This document shows, piece by piece, positions 35,585-44,483 of a stretch of DNA of 44,483 nt (the first letter of the stretch is position 1; each line of letters starts with the position of its first letter). The stretch covers positions 1 to 44,483 of the forward strand of contig JBGTGG010000310.1 in NCBI GenBank assembly GCA_041746855.1. Direction: 5' to 3'. Both the position numbers and the translations under genes were made by a program. The DNA is from JBGTGG01 sp041746855. GTDB lineage: Bacteria > Bacteroidota > Bacteroidia > Cytophagales > Cyclobacteriaceae. A model generated the notes under the pieces. That model saw nothing but the letters and a program-made list of their open reading frames with translations. It did no database searches and was not told where the DNA came from.

Positions 35585-35615
35585 TTTGTTGGTAACTCCT
35601 TCTAGGTTATAATTG
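35585..35615 (+). promoter_or_regulatory. -33/-7 promoter of the esterase operon
   Basis: TTTG (35585-35588) and TATAATTG (35608-35615, one mismatch to TAnnTTTG) are separated by 19 bp, the favoured spacing for Bacteroidota. The start codon follows at 35647. Confidence 0.6.
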
Positions 35616-35632
35616 TATTAATAACACTTAAT
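35611..35632. promoter_or_regulatory. Shared 22-bp element, copy 2, over the esterase promoter
   Basis: AATTGTATTAATAACACTTAAT matches the element at 34308-34329 in 18 of 22 positions. It overlaps the -7 element and the expected transcription start, a repressor-like position. Confidence 0.5.
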
Positions 35633-35646
35633 GAAATCCAACATCA

Positions 35647-37614
35647 ATGATCGCCTACTTTAAAAGATACTTTGCCTTTCTCTTTGCACTGACGATAGGC
35701 ACTTTTTTACATGCTCAAAATATTGTTAAGCAAGCCCCTGAAGGATTTGATAAACTTCAATCAAATATCCCGCATGGAAAAATGGATACCATCAGTTACA
35801 CTTCCAAAACGGTTGGTGTAGATCGCAAAGCGTTGATCTATACGCCACCCGGGTATACAAAGAAAAAAAAATATCCTGTATTGTATTTATTGCATGGCAT
35901 CGGTGGTGATGAAAAGGAGTGGCTTAATGGTGCAAAGCCGCAAGTGATATTGGATAACCTGTACGCTACTGGAAAGCTATCCCCAATGATTGTGGTGATG
36001 CCAAACGGCCGCGCGATGAAAGATGATCGTGCAGGTGGAAATGTTTTTGAACCGGAAAAAGTACAGGCATTTGCCACGTTTGAGAAGGACTTATTAATTG
36101 ATTTGATTCCGTATATCGAAAAGAAATACACGGTTTTGACGGATCGTGAAAACCGTGCAATAGCAGGCCTGTCAATGGGTGGAGGGCAATCTTTAAATTT
36201 TGGCCTTGGCAATCTCGACAAGTTTGCATGGGTAGGAGGATTCTCTTCTGCACCGAATACAAAACCTCCGCAAGAATTATTTCCAAACCCGGAAGAAGCT
36301 AAAAAGAAATTAAAGTTGCTTTGGATTTCCTGCGGTGATAAAGACGGGCTGATTACTTTCAGCCAGCGCACACATGCGTATGCATTCAAACATAATATTC
36401 CCCATGTCTATTATATTGAACCGGGTGTTCATGATTTTAAAGTATGGAGAAATGGGCTATACATGTTTTCCCAAATGATATTCAAGCCTGTCGACCCATC
36501 AACTTTTACAAGTTATCATACAAACATTGGTGAACCAGCATCTACAAATGTTCCGAATGCACAGTACCCTCAAATCTTGCCCGACAATCGTGTTGTTTTT
36601 AAAGTGAAAGCACCCGATGCACAAAAAGTACAAATTGATCTCGGAAAAAAATATGACATGGTAAAAGATACCAGCGGGTTTTGGAACGTCACCACGGATC
36701 CTATTGTGATCGGCTTTCATTATTACTCCTTGGTTATTGATGGCGTTGCTGTATGCGATCCATCAAGTCAGACATTCTATGGCATGGGCCGAATGGCCAG
36801 CGGTATCGATATTCCTGAGCTGGGTGTTGATTATTATTTTGCGAAAGATGTACCGCATGGTCAGATCCGAAATGTGAATTATTATTCGCCAACAACATTA
36901 ACATGGAGGCGCGCTTTTGTCTATACACCTCCCGGATATGATGAGGATGTGACGAAACGATATCCGGTACTTTACTTACAGCACGGAGGTGGTGAGGATG
37001 AAACCGGTTGGCCAATACAGGGCAAAGCCGATTTCATTTTAGATAATCTTATCGCAGAAGGAAAAGCGAAACCGATGATCGTGGTGATGGATCGGGGATA
37101 CGCGGTTAATCCCATGAGAAGACCCGTGGAAGCAAAGCCCGGAGACTTCCGCGCCATGATGGAAAATAATGCATTTCCCGAAGTGCTGGTGAAAGATATC
37201 ATCCCCATGATCGATAAAACTTTTCGCACGATAACAGACCGTGAGCATCGCGCTATGGCAGGATTGTCGATGGGTGGATTTCAAACATTCCATACGACCA
37301 TGCCGAACACCGACAAGTTTGCGTATGTAGGAGGGTTTAGTGGCGCAGCATTTTTTGCACCTGAAAATGATGTGAAAACGGCCTTTGATGGCGTGTGGTC
37401 TGACGCTGATACATTTAATGCCAAAATGAAGGTAATGTATTTAAGCATTGGTACTGATGAGCCGGAGAGAATGTACAAGAGTGTAAATGACTTTCATCTG
37501 GCGCTTGAAAAGGCAGGGATCAAGCATGTTTACTACGAATCACCCGGTACATCGCACGAATGGCAAACCTGGAGAAGATCACTCAACCAGTTTGCTCAAT
37601 TGCTTTTTAAGTAA
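35647..37614 (+). CDS. Tandem esterase (two CE1/Fes-like domains)
   Basis: The protein has 655 residues with a signal peptide (about 1-23, ending LHAQ). Esterase domain 1 (about 42-282) has the nucleophile Ser176 in GLSMGGG, an acid in SCGDKDG (231/233) and His262 in GVHDFKVW. An E-set immunoglobulin-like domain (about 300-405, RVVFKVKAPDAQKVQIDLG) leads into esterase domain 2 (about 410-655), with Ser541 in GLSMGGF, Asp604 and His637 in GTSHEWQTW. Both triads look intact. Relatives are feruloyl or acetyl xylan esterases that de-esterify plant cell-wall arabinoxylan; the substrates here are inferred. The next gene encodes an E-set plus esterase very like the second half, suggesting duplication and fusion. 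Confidence 0.9.
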   Translation: MIAYFKRYFAFLFALTIGTFLHAQNIVKQAPEGFDKLQSNIPHGKMDTISYTSKTVGVDRKALIYTPPGYTKKKKYPVLYLLHGIGGDEKEWLNGAKPQVILDNLYATGKLSPMIVVMPNGRAMKDDRAGGNVFEPEKVQAFATFEKDLLIDLIPYIEKKYTVLTDRENRAIAGLSMGGGQSLNFGLGNLDKFAWVGGFSSAPNTKPPQELFPNPEEAKKKLKLLWISCGDKDGLITFSQRTHAYAFKHNIPHVYYIEPGVHDFKVWRNGLYMFSQMIFKPVDPSTFTSYHTNIGEPASTNVPNAQYPQILPDNRVVFKVKAPDAQKVQIDLGKKYDMVKDTSGFWNVTTDPIVIGFHYYSLVIDGVAVCDPSSQTFYGMGRMASGIDIPELGVDYYFAKDVPHGQIRNVNYYSPTTLTWRRAFVYTPPGYDEDVTKRYPVLYLQHGGGEDETGWPIQGKADFILDNLIAEGKAKPMIVVMDRGYAVNPMRRPVEAKPGDFRAMMENNAFPEVLVKDIIPMIDKTFRTITDREHRAMAGLSMGGFQTFHTTMPNTDKFAYVGGFSGAAFFAPENDVKTAFDGVWSDADTFNAKMKVMYLSIGTDEPERMYKSVNDFHLALEKAGIKHVYYESPGTSHEWQTWRRSLNQFAQLLFK

Positions 37615-37652
37615 AATATGAATGCTCATTGCTGAATTTCAAAAACAAAAAT

Positions 37653-38768
37653 ATGAAACCATATTCCATTCTTTTGCTCGCATTGCTCTTCGCAAGCCCT
37701 TTCTGTTTTTCACAAACACCGACAAACATTCTTGAGGATTTCAAACCTTCCAGTTTGAACCAACCGGGTCAAGAGTATCCACAAGTAAATTCACAAGGGT
37801 ATGCGCGCTTCAGGATAAATGCTCCCGTGGCTGATAGTGTCAGAGTAAGCCTGGGGCTAGGCGGAAGAGGAGGCACAAAACTTACGAAGGGAGATGATGG
37901 CTTCTGGACAGGTACAACGGCCGGCCCCATGGATGAAGGATTTCATTACTATAATGTAAATATTGATGGCGGGAAATTTAATGATCCGGGTGCATTGAAT
38001 TTCTATGGTTCCGTTCGTTGGGAAAGCGGCATTGAAATCCCCGCACATGATCAGGATTTTTATGCGTTGAAAGATGTTCCGCATGGTCGTGTACAGCAAA
38101 TCCTTTTTCCTTCCAAGAGTACCAATACTTCCCGCAGGGCTTTTGTGTACACACCTCCTGATTATCACAAGAGAGAAAAAGAGCGTTATCCGGTATTGTA
38201 CCTCCAACATGGTTGGGGCGAAGATGAAACCGCCTGGAGCAATCAAGGTCGTGCGAATCTGATCATGGACAACTTAATTGCTGAAGGCAAGATCAGGCCC
38301 TTCATCATTGTGATGACCTACGGCATGACGAATGAAATCAAGTTTGGTGGATTGAGGGATTTCAAGATTGAGCCCTTTCAAACTGTTTTAGTAGATGAAT
38401 TGATTCCCTATGTGGATGCAAACTTCCGCACACTTGCCGATCAGTCGAATCGTGCCATGGCAGGTCTTTCAATGGGCGGCATGGAAACCAAAATGGTTAC
38501 GTTAAATAAACCTGAAGTTTTTTCACACTATGCTTTGCTTAGTGGTGGCACCTATAAACCAGAGGACATCAAAGACAAGTCGAAGGTAAAGTTGATTTTC
38601 TTAAGCTGTGGAAGTAAGGAAAGACCTGATGGGGTGAAGAGTGCAGTGGCTGCATTAAAAGAATCAGGATTCAATGCAGTCGCGTACATTTCAGAAGGCA
38701 CTGCCCATGAATTTCAAACGTGGAGACGCAGTTTGTATCAGCTTGCTCCGCTGTTGTTTAGGAAGTAA
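37653..38768 (+). CDS. Esterase with N-terminal E-set domain (CE1-like)
   Basis: The protein has 371 residues from the ATG at 37653. A TTG at 37629 would add eight polar residues before the signal peptide and is less likely. After the signal (ending CFSQ) come an E-set domain (about 45-145) and an alpha/beta-hydrolase with RRAFVYTPPDY, LYLQHGWGEDETAW, the nucleophile Ser273 in GLSMGGM and His in GTAHEFQTW. It mirrors the C-terminal half of the preceding protein. It lies 38 bp after that gene, in one operon. It probably removes acyl groups from arabinose-containing xylan. Confidence 0.9.
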   Translation: MKPYSILLLALLFASPFCFSQTPTNILEDFKPSSLNQPGQEYPQVNSQGYARFRINAPVADSVRVSLGLGGRGGTKLTKGDDGFWTGTTAGPMDEGFHYYNVNIDGGKFNDPGALNFYGSVRWESGIEIPAHDQDFYALKDVPHGRVQQILFPSKSTNTSRRAFVYTPPDYHKREKERYPVLYLQHGWGEDETAWSNQGRANLIMDNLIAEGKIRPFIIVMTYGMTNEIKFGGLRDFKIEPFQTVLVDELIPYVDANFRTLADQSNRAMAGLSMGGMETKMVTLNKPEVFSHYALLSGGTYKPEDIKDKSKVKLIFLSCGSKERPDGVKSAVAALKESGFNAVAYISEGTAHEFQTWRRSLYQLAPLLFRK

Positions 38769-38848
38769 CCAATTATTTAGACAAGGTTGATCAATCAATA
38801 ATTTACATGAAGAAGTTTTTTAGATAAACACGTTGACAGCTACATAAA

Positions 38849-40156
38849 ATGGAAAAAGCAAACATTGCTTCGGTTGATAAGAAAAAAGAGTCATACAATG
38901 GTGTCCACACTGGTGTCCTGTGTTTATCTTTTTTATTGATATTAATGCTTCATACTTCGGTTGCGCAAAAAACTGATAAGGATGGGTATGTGATAACAAA
39001 TGCTGGTGACACCATAAAGGGAGTGTTTAGTGCTTCCCGGTGGGATACAGCTCCCAAGCAGGTTTCCTTTAATGGTCCAAATGGAAAAGAAGTTTATACG
39101 CCACTTGATATCAAATCATTTTTTGTGGCGGATGAGTTTTACGAAAGTGCAATCGTGAATGTAGATCATTCAACGGGTAATTTACAAAACATGAATTACT
39201 CCGCACAACCTGAATTTATCAAGGATACTTTGTTCCTACAAGTAATTTTTCGAGGTAACAAGAGTCTGTATTATAGCAAAAATGCGAAAGGCTGGAAGTA
39301 TTTTTTTATAAGAGATGGGATCAATCCGATTGAGCAGTTAGTCTATAAGAACTATTTGATTGACCACAAAATTGGTGGAGGATATAAGACCTACACGGTA
39401 GAAAATAATTTTTACATCCGGCAATTGAAAGTGTTATTTAGTGAATGTCCAACCTTGGGCGCTACTGTTGAAAGTGCAAAATACGAAATGAACAATCTGA
39501 AAACGCTGTTCACTAAGTATGCAAAGTGTACCGGTGAAGCGGTTGAACCAGTAGAAAAAATTAAAAGCTTTCACATCGGTCTTCAAGGAATTATTGGCTT
39601 GAATGTTTCCAGTGCGAAGTTCAAGTCGGACCTACCAACCTTTGTTGCATTTACAGATGGCAATTTTGAATCCACGATTTCGCCCGATATAGGTTTTGGT
39701 GTCAGTGTCAATTCCTTGAGGCGCGATCGGTTGTCGCTTAATTTATTTTTATTATATACCAATTTAAAAGTGATCGGCAGCCATTATAATGCTTTCGAGA
39801 ACAAAGAATCAACCATGGATTTTCGATACAATTCTTTTAGTGGCAACCTTAATGCAGGTATTTATCCGATTCGTTCCCTTCCGCTCTACCTTACCATTGG
39901 AGGCTTAGTTGGAATTCTTGATGAAACCCATTCTGAATGGGTTGAAGAATATCCGTCATCACCCAGGGAAAGGGAATTTAGGTCTAGTGGATTTCAAACG
40001 GGGTTTATCTCCTCAATTGGCTATCAGATAAAACGGACATGCCTGGAATTCATGTTTGAGCGTTCAAGCGGAATTTCCAATTTTTCGAATTTAGGAAGTA
40101 AGATAAACAGTTTTCATTTTCTTGTAAAGTATAATATTTTCAGTAAAGAGGATTAG
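38849..40156 (+). CDS. Outer-membrane beta-barrel protein, hypothetical
   Basis: The protein has 435 residues. A long polar N-terminal region precedes the signal peptide (about 22-40, ending SVAQ). A domain with GYVITNAGDTIKGVF, typical of Bacteroidota hypothetical exported proteins, fills about 45-210. The C-terminal half is a series of amphipathic strands (FHIGLQGIIGLNVSS, LSLNLFLLYTNLKVIG, FHFLVKYNIF) as in PorT-like eight-strand barrels. The function is unknown. It lies between the esterase and GH43 genes, 80 bp from one and 34 bp from the other. Confidence 0.75.
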   Translation: MEKANIASVDKKKESYNGVHTGVLCLSFLLILMLHTSVAQKTDKDGYVITNAGDTIKGVFSASRWDTAPKQVSFNGPNGKEVYTPLDIKSFFVADEFYESAIVNVDHSTGNLQNMNYSAQPEFIKDTLFLQVIFRGNKSLYYSKNAKGWKYFFIRDGINPIEQLVYKNYLIDHKIGGGYKTYTVENNFYIRQLKVLFSECPTLGATVESAKYEMNNLKTLFTKYAKCTGEAVEPVEKIKSFHIGLQGIIGLNVSSAKFKSDLPTFVAFTDGNFESTISPDIGFGVSVNSLRRDRLSLNLFLLYTNLKVIGSHYNAFENKESTMDFRYNSFSGNLNAGIYPIRSLPLYLTIGGLVGILDETHSEWVEEYPSSPREREFRSSGFQTGFISSIGYQIKRTCLEFMFERSSGISNFSNLGSKINSFHFLVKYNIFSKED

Positions 40157-40190
40157 TAGGTTCTATTGATTTATATAAAATCAGCGTGGT

Positions 40191-41936
40191 ATGAAAAAGG
40201 TAATTAAAATAATTGTAGTGCTAGGATTGCTGGGGCTGATTGCATGTGGTACACAAGAGCAACAGCAAAATGTTGCCTTAGTCAATCTTATTCCCACGAC
40301 CATTTGCAATCCGATGAACTTGAGTTATCGCTATCGTTTGGATACACCTTCAAGACGTGAAGCAGCCGATCCAAGCATGGTAGTATATAAAGGTGAGTAT
40401 TATTTGTTTGCGTCAAAATCAGGCGGATATTTTCATTCAACAGATTTGATACAATGGGATGTGATCACCACGGATGATCTTCCCTTGGAGGATTATGCAC
40501 CCACAGCGATGGTCATGGACGACACACTTTATTTCATGGCATCCAATACAACACCACCGCTTACAATTTACAAAACTGCTGATCCCAAATCCGGTAAATG
40601 GCAAATTGCTACTGATACGTTTTCGATTCCAATGATTGATCCCGATTTATTTGTGGATGATGACGGTCGATTATTTTTTTATTATGGATGTTCGAACGTG
40701 AACCCAATTTATGGAGTGGAGTTGGATCGGAAAACACTAAGTCCAATGGGTGAGCCATTGGAACTGTTCAACAGCAACAAGCAGGTATATGGATGGGAAC
40801 GAAAAGGTGATTATAACAATGAAGGTGAAAACCCCTGGATTGAAGGTGCATGGATGAATAAACATAATGGTAAGTACTATTTACAATACGCTGGTCCGGG
40901 AACGGAATACAAAAGCTATAGTGATGGGGTCTATGTTTCTGATAAACCTCTTGGACCTTTTACACTCGCTTCACATAATCCTGCATCTTACAAACCGGAA
41001 GGGTTTGCCGCAGGTGCAGGGCATGGGAGTACTTTTCAGGATGCGTATGGCAATTACTGGCACATTGGCACCATGACCATCTCACAAAAACATATGTTCG
41101 AGCGGAGGCTTGGATTATTCCCTGCTTTCTTTGATGTGGATGGGGAGTTGCATGTGTATACAGGGTTTGGGGATTTTCCTTTTAAAATGCCAACCAAAAA
41201 AATAAAAAGCCCCGATGAACTTTTTCCCGGTTGGATGTTGCTCTCGTACAAGAAGCCCATCGAAGTTTCGTCTGAGTTGCCTGAATATCCAAAGGCCAAT
41301 GCGAATGATGAAGAGATCAGAACATTTTGGAGTGCCAAAACCGGGGACAAGGGAGAATCGATAAGCATGGACTTGTTGAAAGAATCAACGGTCAATGCCA
41401 TACAAATAAACTATTACGAATATGAATCGGAAATAATGGGAAGGGCACCCGGCATTTATTATCAATACCTGTTGGAGTATTCAACGGATAATAAAAACTG
41501 GAAAACTCTTGCAGACAAGACCCAAAACCAAACCGATGCTCCGCATGATTATATTGAACTTTCAACACCGGTCAAAGCCCGCTATATCCGATTGACAAAT
41601 CATCGCGTACCTGATGGAACATTTACGTTGGCAGGCTTTCGGGTGTTTGGCAATGGGGGAGGAGAATCACCTGCACGTGTGAACGATCTTACGGTTAACC
41701 GACTTGATGGTGACCGAAGTGTTGCCACATTAAAGTGGGAAGAAGTACCGGGAGCTACGGGTTACAATATCCGGTATGGTAATTCAAAAGAAAAATTATA
41801 TCACACCTATCAGGTGCTAGGTACAAATTCATTAACCATTAATAGTCTGCATGGTTTACAACCCTATTATTTTACAATTGATGCATTTAATGAAAATGGA
41901 TTGACAAAAAACAGTAAAACAGTTGAAGTGAAATAA
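40191..41936 (+). CDS. GH43 family glycoside hydrolase lipoprotein with F5/8C and FN3 modules
   Basis: The protein has 581 residues. A lipoprotein signal ends LIAC (Cys 19). The five-bladed GH43 propeller (about 45-345) has the three acids in place: Asp60 in REAADPSMVVYKGEYYLF, Asp150 in MIDPDLFVDDDG and Glu218 in NPWIEGAWM. A discoidin-like F5/8C domain (about 375-485, SVNAIQINYY..ARYIRLTNH) and an FN3 domain (about 493-581) follow and may bind carbohydrate. The family cleaves arabinofuranosides or xylosides; which one cannot be told from the sequence. It is a natural partner of the GH51 enzyme and the esterases. Confidence 0.9.
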   Translation: MKKVIKIIVVLGLLGLIACGTQEQQQNVALVNLIPTTICNPMNLSYRYRLDTPSRREAADPSMVVYKGEYYLFASKSGGYFHSTDLIQWDVITTDDLPLEDYAPTAMVMDDTLYFMASNTTPPLTIYKTADPKSGKWQIATDTFSIPMIDPDLFVDDDGRLFFYYGCSNVNPIYGVELDRKTLSPMGEPLELFNSNKQVYGWERKGDYNNEGENPWIEGAWMNKHNGKYYLQYAGPGTEYKSYSDGVYVSDKPLGPFTLASHNPASYKPEGFAAGAGHGSTFQDAYGNYWHIGTMTISQKHMFERRLGLFPAFFDVDGELHVYTGFGDFPFKMPTKKIKSPDELFPGWMLLSYKKPIEVSSELPEYPKANANDEEIRTFWSAKTGDKGESISMDLLKESTVNAIQINYYEYESEIMGRAPGIYYQYLLEYSTDNKNWKTLADKTQNQTDAPHDYIELSTPVKARYIRLTNHRVPDGTFTLAGFRVFGNGGGESPARVNDLTVNRLDGDRSVATLKWEEVPGATGYNIRYGNSKEKLYHTYQVLGTNSLTINSLHGLQPYYFTIDAFNENGLTKNSKTVEVK

Positions 41937-42054
41937 TTTATGGAATCCATGCACACATTATCTGATTTAAATTTTCATCTATGAAATAAAAATAAAATCG
42001 CATTTTTTCTTACTAACTAAATGCCTACCTGACTTATTTAACCAAACTCAATCG

Positions 42055-44295
42055 ATGACACTCAGAAAATCTTTCACCACAATTAACGCACTGCTTCTTG
42101 GTGGTATCGTTAGTGTCTTTTTTAGTTGTGAAAAACCATCAACTGAAAATCACACAACATGGACGCACTATGGTGGCAGTCCCGACCAATCTAAATTTTT
42201 CAATGCTTCACAGATCACAAAGGAAAATGTGAATCAGCTGGAGTTGGTTTGGAATTATCCTACAGGTGAAGGGTTTTATAATTTTAGTCCGATTATCGTG
42301 GACACCATCATGTATGTGTATGGAAAGGATTATTCCTTAATTGCTCTGAATGCAGTAACCGGAGAAGAAATTTGGATACATACGAATCTACGCGGGCTCA
42401 CCAGGCGTGGTATAAACTATTGGGAGAGCAAAGATAAAAAGGACAAGCGATTGGTATTTGCATTGAATAACGCCTTACAGGTATTGGATGCTACAACGGG
42501 TTTAACGATTCCAACATTTGGGACAAATGGGTATGTAGATTTACGCAAAGGATTGGATCGGGACCCAACTTCCATTCGCAGGGTACAAGCGATGATGCCC
42601 GGAGTCATCTTTAACGATTTGGTAATTATTGGTTCTGCTCCTGGTGAAGATTATTTCTCGCCACCGGGATATGTACGTGCTTACAATGTGGTGACCGGGA
42701 AACTGGAATGGACATTCCATACGATTCCCCAACCGGGAGAATTTGGGTATGACACCTGGCCAAAGGATGCCTACAAGTATGTTGGTGCAGTAAATGTCTG
42801 GAGTGAGATGTCTGTGGATGAGGAAAGAGGTATTGTCTATTTACCGTTGGGTTCAGCAACGTATGATTTTTATGGTGCAGATCGTGAAGGAAGTAATTTG
42901 TTTGCAAATTGTCTTGTGGCACTTGACGCCAAAACAGGTAAACGTCTATGGCACTTTCAAACGGTGCATCACGACCTTTGGGATTATGATCTTGCTTCCG
43001 CTCCACAATTGTTAACCATTAATAAAGATGGGAAAAAGATTGATGCAGTGGCGGTGGCTACAAAATCAGGATTCGTTTTTGTTTTTGATCGGGTAACGGG
43101 TGAGCCGGTATTTCCAATTGAAGAGAAGCCGTTTCCGGCCAGTGAAATGCCGGGAGAAAAATCGTGGCCAACCCAACCAATTCCAACAGTTGTTCCGCAC
43201 TTCACACGGCATGCGATTACGAAGGAAACATTGAATCCTTTTTTTTCGGAGGAAGTAAAACAGCAGTGGTACAAACGTCTGGACTCTGCCAAATCGGGTT
43301 TGTTTGTTCCGCTCTCCGATAAATACGAAACGATTACCATGCCGGGTGCAACGGGTGGTGCCAGTTACGGGAATACAGCTGCCGATCCTGAAAAAGGTAT
43401 GATGTACATCATGGCACAAGAACATGGATATACTTACAGACTTGAAAAGGTTGTACCGGTTACACCTACGCTAAGTGATGATGAGATTAAACGTGCAAAA
43501 CTTTATTACGAAGGAAATTGTCAAGCCTGTCACGGAGTGGAAATGAAAGGAGGGATAGGCCCATCACTTGTCAACGCAGGTCAACGGTATTCTTACGATG
43601 AAATGAAAACGTTGCTATCGGAAGGAAGTGGTCGCATGCCAGCTTTTGTTCACATTGATGAAGCAACGCTTACTGCTTTATACAAATACATGGGCGGTAT
43701 TCCGAGACGGTTTAATTTTAATTTTGGTAACAGTGAAACTAAAATTGAAGGCCCTGTGGTGGCATCCGGTGGTGCTAAGATTCCAAAAGATTCAGTTCGG
43801 GCTTCAGCACTGATGGAGTATCCGGAAGATGTGCCCCATCCCGAAAATCGATACACCACTTCACTCGGAGCTGAATACCAGGCACTCGCTGCACCTCCCT
43901 GGTCCTCCATCTTTGCCTATGATCTGAATACAGGAACCATCAAATGGACAAAACCAATTGGCCTAGATTCAGCGTTTGTCAACGGAGACAAAACTACGGG
44001 TGCTCCTGGCGCGACTATCCGGAAAGGGATGGTGGTAACTTCAACAGGAATTATTTTTGCAACTGGAAAGGGTGGAATGCTGTATGCATTTGATGCTGAC
44101 AATGGAAACCTTCTTTGGGAAACGACCATGAGCAGTGAATCCACAGGACAACCGGGAATGTATATGATTGATGGTAAGCAATACCTGGTGATCAATGCCT
44201 CCATGCGTTTTGACAGATCGAGCTATGATTTCACCAAGCGGCCTGGGGCATTGCCAAAAGGATATCTGGTGTATGCGTTACCGAATAAGAAATAA
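42055..44295 (+). CDS. PQQ-dependent dehydrogenase lipoprotein with inserted cytochrome c domain
   Basis: The protein has 746 residues. A lipoprotein signal ends FFSC (Cys 25). The WTHYGGSPDQSKF start and repeated blade motifs (ALNAVTGEEIW, AYNVVTGKLEW, ALDAKTGKRLWHFQTVHHDLWDYD) mark an eight-bladed quinoprotein propeller. A class I cytochrome c domain sits inside the propeller, with haem motif CQACH (489-493) and a Met ligand in GRMPAF (about 529). Blades resume after it (AYDLNTGTIKW, AFDADNGNLLWE). It probably oxidises a sugar or alcohol in the periplasm and passes electrons to its own haem. The substrate is unknown; glucose-dehydrogenase-like annotation is usual for relatives. It lies 118 bp after the GH43 gene. 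Confidence 0.9.
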   Translation: MTLRKSFTTINALLLGGIVSVFFSCEKPSTENHTTWTHYGGSPDQSKFFNASQITKENVNQLELVWNYPTGEGFYNFSPIIVDTIMYVYGKDYSLIALNAVTGEEIWIHTNLRGLTRRGINYWESKDKKDKRLVFALNNALQVLDATTGLTIPTFGTNGYVDLRKGLDRDPTSIRRVQAMMPGVIFNDLVIIGSAPGEDYFSPPGYVRAYNVVTGKLEWTFHTIPQPGEFGYDTWPKDAYKYVGAVNVWSEMSVDEERGIVYLPLGSATYDFYGADREGSNLFANCLVALDAKTGKRLWHFQTVHHDLWDYDLASAPQLLTINKDGKKIDAVAVATKSGFVFVFDRVTGEPVFPIEEKPFPASEMPGEKSWPTQPIPTVVPHFTRHAITKETLNPFFSEEVKQQWYKRLDSAKSGLFVPLSDKYETITMPGATGGASYGNTAADPEKGMMYIMAQEHGYTYRLEKVVPVTPTLSDDEIKRAKLYYEGNCQACHGVEMKGGIGPSLVNAGQRYSYDEMKTLLSEGSGRMPAFVHIDEATLTALYKYMGGIPRRFNFNFGNSETKIEGPVVASGGAKIPKDSVRASALMEYPEDVPHPENRYTTSLGAEYQALAAPPWSSIFAYDLNTGTIKWTKPIGLDSAFVNGDKTTGAPGATIRKGMVVTSTGIIFATGKGGMLYAFDADNGNLLWETTMSSESTGQPGMYMIDGKQYLVINASMRFDRSSYDFTKRPGALPKGYLVYALPNKK

Positions 44296-44343
44296 ATTAA
44301 TCAACGAAATCGAAATTTCATTTCACCACTAAACATTAGAAAA

Positions 44344-44483
44344 ATGAAAAGACTGTTACTTCCATTAATGCTTTTTGCAATGTTGTCGTCTGTTGCGCAA
44401 CCAAAAGCAGAACGTGTTGTTCCGAACGATCCAACCAAATACAGAGAGCTGTCAGCCGTACATGCAGGTGCTGGTAAAATGGG
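44344..44483 (+). CDS. Start of an exported protein (cut by window end)
   Basis: The ATG at 44344 opens a frame through the last base: a signal peptide (MKRLLLPLMLFAMLSSVAQ, 19 residues) and then PKAERVVPNDPTKYRELSAV and HAGAGKMG. Small Bacteroidota cupin proteins have a similar start (RELSAVHGGAG), so a cupin is my guess, but too little is visible. It lies 48 bp after the PQQ dehydrogenase and is probably co-transcribed. Confidence 0.6.
   Translation, partial: MKRLLLPLMLFAMLSSVAQPKAERVVPNDPTKYRELSAVHAGAGKM

Overview
The window looks like chromosome from a free-living Bacteroidota, most likely a Cytophagales-type bacterium. The AT-rich coding style, the lipoprotein signal peptides, an OprO/OprP-type porin, a HYC_CC_PP protein, promoters of the -33 TTTG / -7 TAnnTTTG type, weak Shine-Dalgarno signals and the carbohydrate-active enzymes all point that way. 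I see no rRNA, tRNA, CRISPR array, insertion sequence or phage gene. All assignments come from reading the sequence; no database search was run.

Region 1 (1-11.4 kb). After the tail of an unknown gene and a convergent HYC_CC_PP gene comes a tightly coupled four-gene operon (890-11350). It encodes a cytosolic protein with an N-terminal TIR domain that keeps a W-x-x-E motif plus two further TIR-like Rossmann regions, two tandem paralogous nSTAND1 P-loop NTPases of about 1340 residues, and a seven-helix membrane protein. Each NTPase carries one central transmembrane helix that should put about 750 diverged residues in the periplasm. This is my best candidate for an undescribed system: an envelope-spanning STAND sensor pair coupled to a TIR effector.

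Region 2 (11.4-17.3 kb) is a phosphate-starvation regulon: a phosphate-selective porin, then pstS-pstC-pstA-pstB-phoU. Upstream of the porin are direct repeats of AATGTTA spaced by 4 bp, the geometry of a Pho box. A similar inverted box and a perfect -7 hexamer-type element precede pstS.

Region 3 (17.3-21.8 kb, minus strand) starts with an unusual TPR (TRAFs-binding) - SLOG-like - degenerate nucleotidyl-cyclase-like protein. A dienelactone hydrolase, an S4 RNA-binding protein, a small membrane protein, a YtxH protein and a DUF2383-like helical protein follow; the last two have a general-stress flavour.

Region 4 (21.9-31 kb, minus strand) holds a 2885-residue cyclic beta-1,2-glucan synthase (NdvB type) directly downstream of a stand-alone receiver domain.

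Region 5 (31-42 kb) looks like an arabinose-polysaccharide module. On the minus strand it has a lipoprotein aldose 1-epimerase, a GH51 arabinofuranosidase and a Nudix-like transcriptional regulator that has lost its catalytic glutamates. On the plus strand it has a tandem CE1-type esterase, a second esterase, an outer-membrane barrel protein and a GH43 lipoprotein. A shared 22-bp element (18 of 22 bases identical) lies upstream of both the GH51 operon and the esterase operon, and is a candidate operator for the regulator. The GH51 leader has a strong hairpin followed by a U-rich run. Region 6 (42-44.5 kb) is a PQQ-dependent dehydrogenase lipoprotein with a cytochrome c domain inserted in its propeller, followed by the start of a further secreted protein that runs off the end.
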